Part shown: in pieces, positions 61,394 to 64,000 of the stretch | How the letters are laid out: every line of letters starts with the position of its first letter | Numbering within the stretch: the stretch's first letter is position 1 | Assembly: GCF_002899455.1 (NCBI RefSeq) | Contig: NZ_PPFB01000001.1 | Coordinates: forward strand, 496,001-560,000 | Direction: 5' to 3' | Source of the DNA: Streptomyces sp. DH-12 | GTDB lineage: Bacteria > Actinomycetota > Actinomycetes > Streptomycetales > Streptomycetaceae | Length of the DNA stretch: 64,000 nt | Made by a program: the position numbers and the translations under genes | Notes under the pieces: model-generated | What the model was told of the DNA's origin: nothing | What the model saw: the letters and a program-made list of their open reading frames with translations, nothing else | The model's database searches: none

Positions 61394-62293
61394 TCATGAC
61401 GCCCGTACGTCGGCCTCTGCCTCGACCCCGGCCCCTGTTTCGGCTTCGGCTTCGGCTTCGGCTTCGGCGAGGAACTCGCGGATCTCGTGGACGACGCGGT
61501 CCGGTGCGTCCTCCATGAGGAAGTGTCCGGCGTCGGGCACGACGACGAGTTCCGCACCGGGGATGTCGTCCCGCAGCCGCTCGGCGTAGCGCACGGGCTG
61601 CCACTCGTCCTCCGCGCCCCACAGGATGCGCACGGGCATGGCCAGCTCCCCGAGCCGGCCGGTGATCTCCTGGGTGTAGCGCGCGTCGTAGTGGCGTACC
61701 TGATGCTCGAAGAAGGAGGTGCGGCCGAGCCGCGACCCGTGGGGCGCCAGGTACGCGCGCAGGACGTCGCCGGTCATCAGCGACTTGTCGGCGACCGTCA
61801 TGGTGAGCTGACGGGTCAGCAGGGCGTCGAAGTCCTCCTGCGCCATGGCCGCGTACGTGTCCAGCTCCTCGTCGATGACGCGGCGCCAGGTGGGCGAGGG
61901 CCACGAGTCGTAGCTCACGGAGTCCATGATCATCAGTCGGCGTACCCGGCCGGGGTGCGCGAGGGCGAAGCGCAGGGCGATGGCGCCGCCGATGTCGTGC
62001 GCCACCAGGCTGACCCGGTCGACGTCGAGGGCGTCGAGGAGGTGCCCGAGAAGGCCGGTCTGGCCGGCGACCGAGGTGTCCCGGTGCGCGGGGCGTTCGG
62101 AGAGGCCGTACCCGAGCAGGTCGTAGGTGATGGTGCGGTGGCCGGCCGCTTCGACACGGGGGACGACGTCGCGCCACTCGTAGGAGTGGGAGGGCGTGCC
62201 GTGGAGGAAGACCACCGGCTCGCCGCTGCCACTGTCGCGGTAGGCCAGCCGTACTCCGTCGACGATGAGGTGGTCGGTCAGGGTCGTCATCAT
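61394..62293 (-). CDS. Alpha/beta hydrolase, haloalkane-dehalogenase-like
   Basis: A 299-residue hydrolase. Oxyanion motif FLHGTPSHSYEW near residue 30; nucleophile elbow LVAHDIGGAIALRFALAHP near residue 98 with Asp instead of Ser, as in haloalkane dehalogenases and epoxide hydrolases; acid residue in LWGAEDEWQPV; catalytic His in VPDAGHFLMED. The tail ends in five Ala-Glu repeats from five TTCGGC hexamers (61439-61468). Divergent from a TetR gene with an operator between, which probably represses it. Confidence 0.9.
   Translation of the reverse strand: MMTTLTDHLIVDGVRLAYRDSGSGEPVVFLHGTPSHSYEWRDVVPRVEAAGHRTITYDLLGYGLSERPAHRDTSVAGQTGLLGHLLDALDVDRVSLVAHDIGGAIALRFALAHPGRVRRLMIMDSVSYDSWPSPTWRRVIDEELDTYAAMAQEDFDALLTRQLTMTVADKSLMTGDVLRAYLAPHGSRLGRTSFFEHQVRHYDARYTQEITGRLGELAMPVRILWGAEDEWQPVRYAERLRDDIPGAELVVVPDAGHFLMEDAPDRVVHEIREFLAEAEAEAEAETGAGVEAEADVRAS
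61439..61468. repeat. Five tandem TTCGGC hexamers in coding sequence
   Basis: Perfect TTCGGC repeated five times, encoding Ala-Glu five times (minus strand) in the hydrolase tail. Such units can expand or contract by slippage. Confidence 0.9.
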
Positions 62294-62350
62294 GCCCTCC
62301 TCGGAGGCCGGGGCGGTGGGACGGCGGCGGGGGCCGCCGTCGCCTCACCC

Positions 62351-62375
62351 TGTAGACTAGGTAGACCAGTCTACA
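62351..62375. promoter_or_regulatory. TetR operator between hydrolase and TetR genes
   Basis: TGTAGACT (62351-62358) and AGTCTACA (62368-62375) are perfect 8-bp arms with a 9-bp spacer, which also contains another GTAGAC (62361). It lies 16 bp upstream of the TetR start. Confidence 0.8.
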
Positions 62376-62391
62376 TAGGGAAGGGTGCGTC

Positions 62392-63003
62392 ATGACGGAA
62401 CGGCGGCAGCCGGCGGGAACGGCGGGGCCGGAGAGGCGACGACCCGCGCGTGAGCGGATCCTGCGGGCCGCCGCGCGCCGCTTCTACCAGGAGGGCGTGA
62501 CGGCCACGGGCATCGACACCATCACCGCCGAGGCCGGCGTGGCCAAGATGAGCCTCTACAACAACTTCTCCTCCAAGGCCGATCTCGTCCGCGCCTATCT
62601 GGACGACCGGCACGAGGACTGGCTGACGCGGTACCGGGAGCGCGTGGGGCCGGAGCCTGATCCCCGCGACGGCGTGCTGGCCGTCTTCGACACCTACATC
62701 GCCGGTGCCGACTCCCCCGCCACCGGCGACTTCCGGGGGTGCGGACTGCTCAACGCGGCCGCGGAGATGCCCGCCGGACACGAGGGGCGGGCGCAGGTGC
62801 GCCGGCAGAAGGAGGTGGTGGAGCGGATGATCGCGGAGCACGTCACGGCGCTGCTGCCCGGCCGTCCCGACGCCGCCCGGACCACGGCACGGCAGATCGC
62901 CTTCCTGCTGGAGGGGGCGATGGTGCGGGCGGGTCTGGAGGGCGACAGCCGCTGTCTGCGGGACGCCCGCGCGATGGCGGAGCGGCTGCTGGACCAGGCG
63001 TGA
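62392..63003 (+). CDS. TetR-family repressor
   Basis: A 203-residue regulator. HTH domain residues 18-65: RERILRAAARRFYQEGVTAT, GIDTITAEAGVAKMSLYNNF, SSKADLVRAYLDDR. The ligand domain carries DFRGCGLLNAAAEMPAG. Start ATG 62392, just behind a perfect operator. Divergent from the alpha/beta hydrolase; a self-limiting switch that opens when the hydrolase substrate is present. Confidence 0.92.
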   Translation: MTERRQPAGTAGPERRRPARERILRAAARRFYQEGVTATGIDTITAEAGVAKMSLYNNFSSKADLVRAYLDDRHEDWLTRYRERVGPEPDPRDGVLAVFDTYIAGADSPATGDFRGCGLLNAAAEMPAGHEGRAQVRRQKEVVERMIAEHVTALLPGRPDAARTTARQIAFLLEGAMVRAGLEGDSRCLRDARAMAERLLDQA

Positions 63004-63033
63004 CCGTCCGGCTCCGGCGGGGACGGCCGCCGG

Positions 63034-63059
63034 TCCGCCCGCGGTGGCCCGCGGGCGGA
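63034..63059 (+). terminator. Hairpin terminator after the TetR gene
   Basis: TCCGCCCGCGG (63034-63044) pairs with 63049-63059 around a 4-base loop, 30 nt after the TetR stop. Confidence 0.7.
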
Positions 63060-63219
63060 TCCCGCGCCGCCCGCGGTGGCCTGGGACGCCGAGTGGTATG
63101 CCGCCGCTCCGCTCGGCGCCCTCGGCTCCCGCTCGTCACCCGGGCCCTCCGTATGCGCCCGCAGGCCGCGGATCACAGGACCGGCGGAGGGTTTGCAGCG
63201 GTTCCGTACCCTGGGTGAC

Positions 63220-64000
63220 ATGCGCGTGCGCCCCACTTTGAGCTGGACCCCGGCGGGAGACCTGCCGCCGGCCACCACGAACCTGGACCCCGTCGTCGAC
63301 GCGCTGCGCGCCCGCGGCGTGCTGGTGCTCACCGGGGCCGGCATCTCCACCGAGTCCGGCATCCCCGACTACCGCGGCGAGGGCGGGAGCCTGAGCCGGC
63401 ACACCCCGATGACGTTCCAGGAGTTCGTCGGCGGGGCCGCCGCCCGGCGCCGGTACTGGGCGCGCAGCCATCTCGGCTGGCGCACCTTCGGACGCGCCCG
63501 GCCCAACGCCGGGCACCGGGCCGTGGCGGCGTTCGCCCGCCACGGCCTGGTGTCGGGTGTGATCACCCAGAACGTCGACGGGCTGCACCAGGCCGCCGGC
63601 AGCGGGGGCGTGGTGGAACTGCACGGGAGTCTGGACCGGGTGGTCTGCCTCTCGTGCGGGCGGATGAGTCCGCGCAGTGACCTCGCGGAGCGGCTGGAGG
63701 CGGCCAACCCCGGCTTCTCGCCGGTGGCCGCGGGGATCAACCCCGACGGCGACGCCGACCTCACCGACGACCAGGTCGTCGGCTTCCGCGTGGTGCCGTG
63801 CGCGGTGTGCGGCGGCGTCCTCAAGCCGGACGTGGTGTTCTTCGGGGAGACCGTGCCGCCGCAGCGGGTCGAGCTGTGCCGGCGGATGGTGCGGGAGTCG
63901 TCCTCCCTGCTGGTCCTGGGCTCGTCGCTGACGGTGATGTCGGGGCTGAGGTTCGTCCGGCTGGCGGCGGAGAGCGGCAAGCCCGTGCTGATCGTCAACC
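63220..64000 (+). CDS. Sir2-family NAD-dependent protein deacylase (3' partial)
   Basis: At least 260 residues are present; the gene runs off the window. NAD-binding motifs VLTGAGISTESGIPDYRG near residue 34 and ITQNVDGLHQ near residue 113, catalytic His in VVELHGSLDRVVC, and a zinc site with CLSC and CAVCGG. GSSLTVMSGLR and VNxx follow. The NPDGDADL insertion before the second Cys pair is typical of the SIRT4/class II type in actinomycetes. Cytosolic deacylase of lysine side chains. ATG 63220. Confidence 0.92.
   Translation, partial: MRVRPTLSWTPAGDLPPATTNLDPVVDALRARGVLVLTGAGISTESGIPDYRGEGGSLSRHTPMTFQEFVGGAAARRRYWARSHLGWRTFGRARPNAGHRAVAAFARHGLVSGVITQNVDGLHQAAGSGGVVELHGSLDRVVCLSCGRMSPRSDLAERLEAANPGFSPVAAGINPDGDADLTDDQVVGFRVVPCAVCGGVLKPDVVFFGETVPPQRVELCRRMVRESSSLLVLGSSLTVMSGLRFVRLAAESGKPVLIVN

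Noticed and set aside
14447..64000. Functional link between the histone-fold gene and the Sir2 deacylase
   Set aside because: The genes are almost 50 kb apart, with no shared operator; Sir2 proteins are general bacterial deacylases. No evidence joins them.
1..64000. CRISPR arrays, tRNA or rRNA genes
   Set aside because: No regularly spaced repeats and no tRNA or rRNA signature seen on either strand.

Overview
This 64-kb window is high-GC actinomycete chromosome, almost certainly Streptomyces. The evidence is strongly GC-biased third codon positions, frequent GTG starts, GTGA/ATGA translational coupling, a Tat-exported oxidoreductase-fold glycosidase, GH92 and NEW3 modules, and typical TetR, ArsR, MarR and DeoR regulators beside the genes they probably control. 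All genes are chromosomal-style; the only mobile-element trace is a decayed IS5-type transposase tail near 8 kb. There is no tRNA, rRNA or CRISPR array that I can see.

Layout. 0-8.5 kb: a 5'-cut zinc alcohol dehydrogenase, an O-methyltransferase, an EF-hand protein, an ArsR-type repressor divergent from an FAD monooxygenase with two matched palindromic operators between them, a secreted tripeptidyl aminopeptidase, and a VOC protein. 8.5-14.8 kb: an arsenic-resistance island with two divergent arms (two flavoproteins, two different ArsR repressors, an ACR3 arsenite pump, an LMW-PTP-type arsenate reductase). It ends in two short Cys-rich or truncated frames. 14.4-15.2 kb: a minus-strand gene whose product looks like two histone folds in tandem, H2A-like then H2B-like; this is the most unusual item in the window. 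15-24 kb: a hypothetical, a truncated aminoglycoside phosphotransferase, a coupled SNF2 helicase plus SWIM zinc-finger pair, an ankyrin protein and a dienelactone hydrolase.

24.5-34.2 kb is a coherent catabolic locus: secreted GH109 alpha-N-acetylgalactosaminidase, secreted NEW3 protein, a DeoR repressor, a three-gene ABC sugar importer, a SIS (AgaS-like) isomerase, a PfkB hexose-phosphate kinase and a class II tagatose-bisphosphate-type aldolase. The promoters of the glycosidase and of the importer share the same TGCTCR half-sites, which suggests one DeoR regulon for N-acetylgalactosamine or galactosamine use. 34-43 kb: MFS and MMPL exporters, a MarR regulator, an SGNH hydrolase, AraC and DHFR-like proteins, a membrane-anchored spermidine-synthase-like protein and a ComB-type phosphatase. 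43.8-47.2 kb: a large GH92 mannosidase behind a LacI-type operator.

47.7-50.9 kb: a cluster of a two-domain ferritin-like protein, a hemerythrin, a DUF2243 membrane protein and a CtaG-type protein, which looks like a metal, oxygen or redox unit. 50.9-64 kb: a PAS-SpoIIE phosphatase, several membrane proteins, a MOSC protein, an APC permease, a run of broken genes (TetR, serine hydrolase, RibD-type reductase, DinB), a secreted endonuclease-like phosphatase, GlsB, an XRE-cupin regulator with a methyltransferase, an alpha/beta hydrolase with its TetR repressor, and a 3'-cut Sir2 deacetylase. Gene remnants are concentrated at 7.9-8.1, 13.9-16.5, 52.5-52.7, 57.3-58.2 and 61.0-61.4 kb, which suggests an evolving accessory region of the chromosome.
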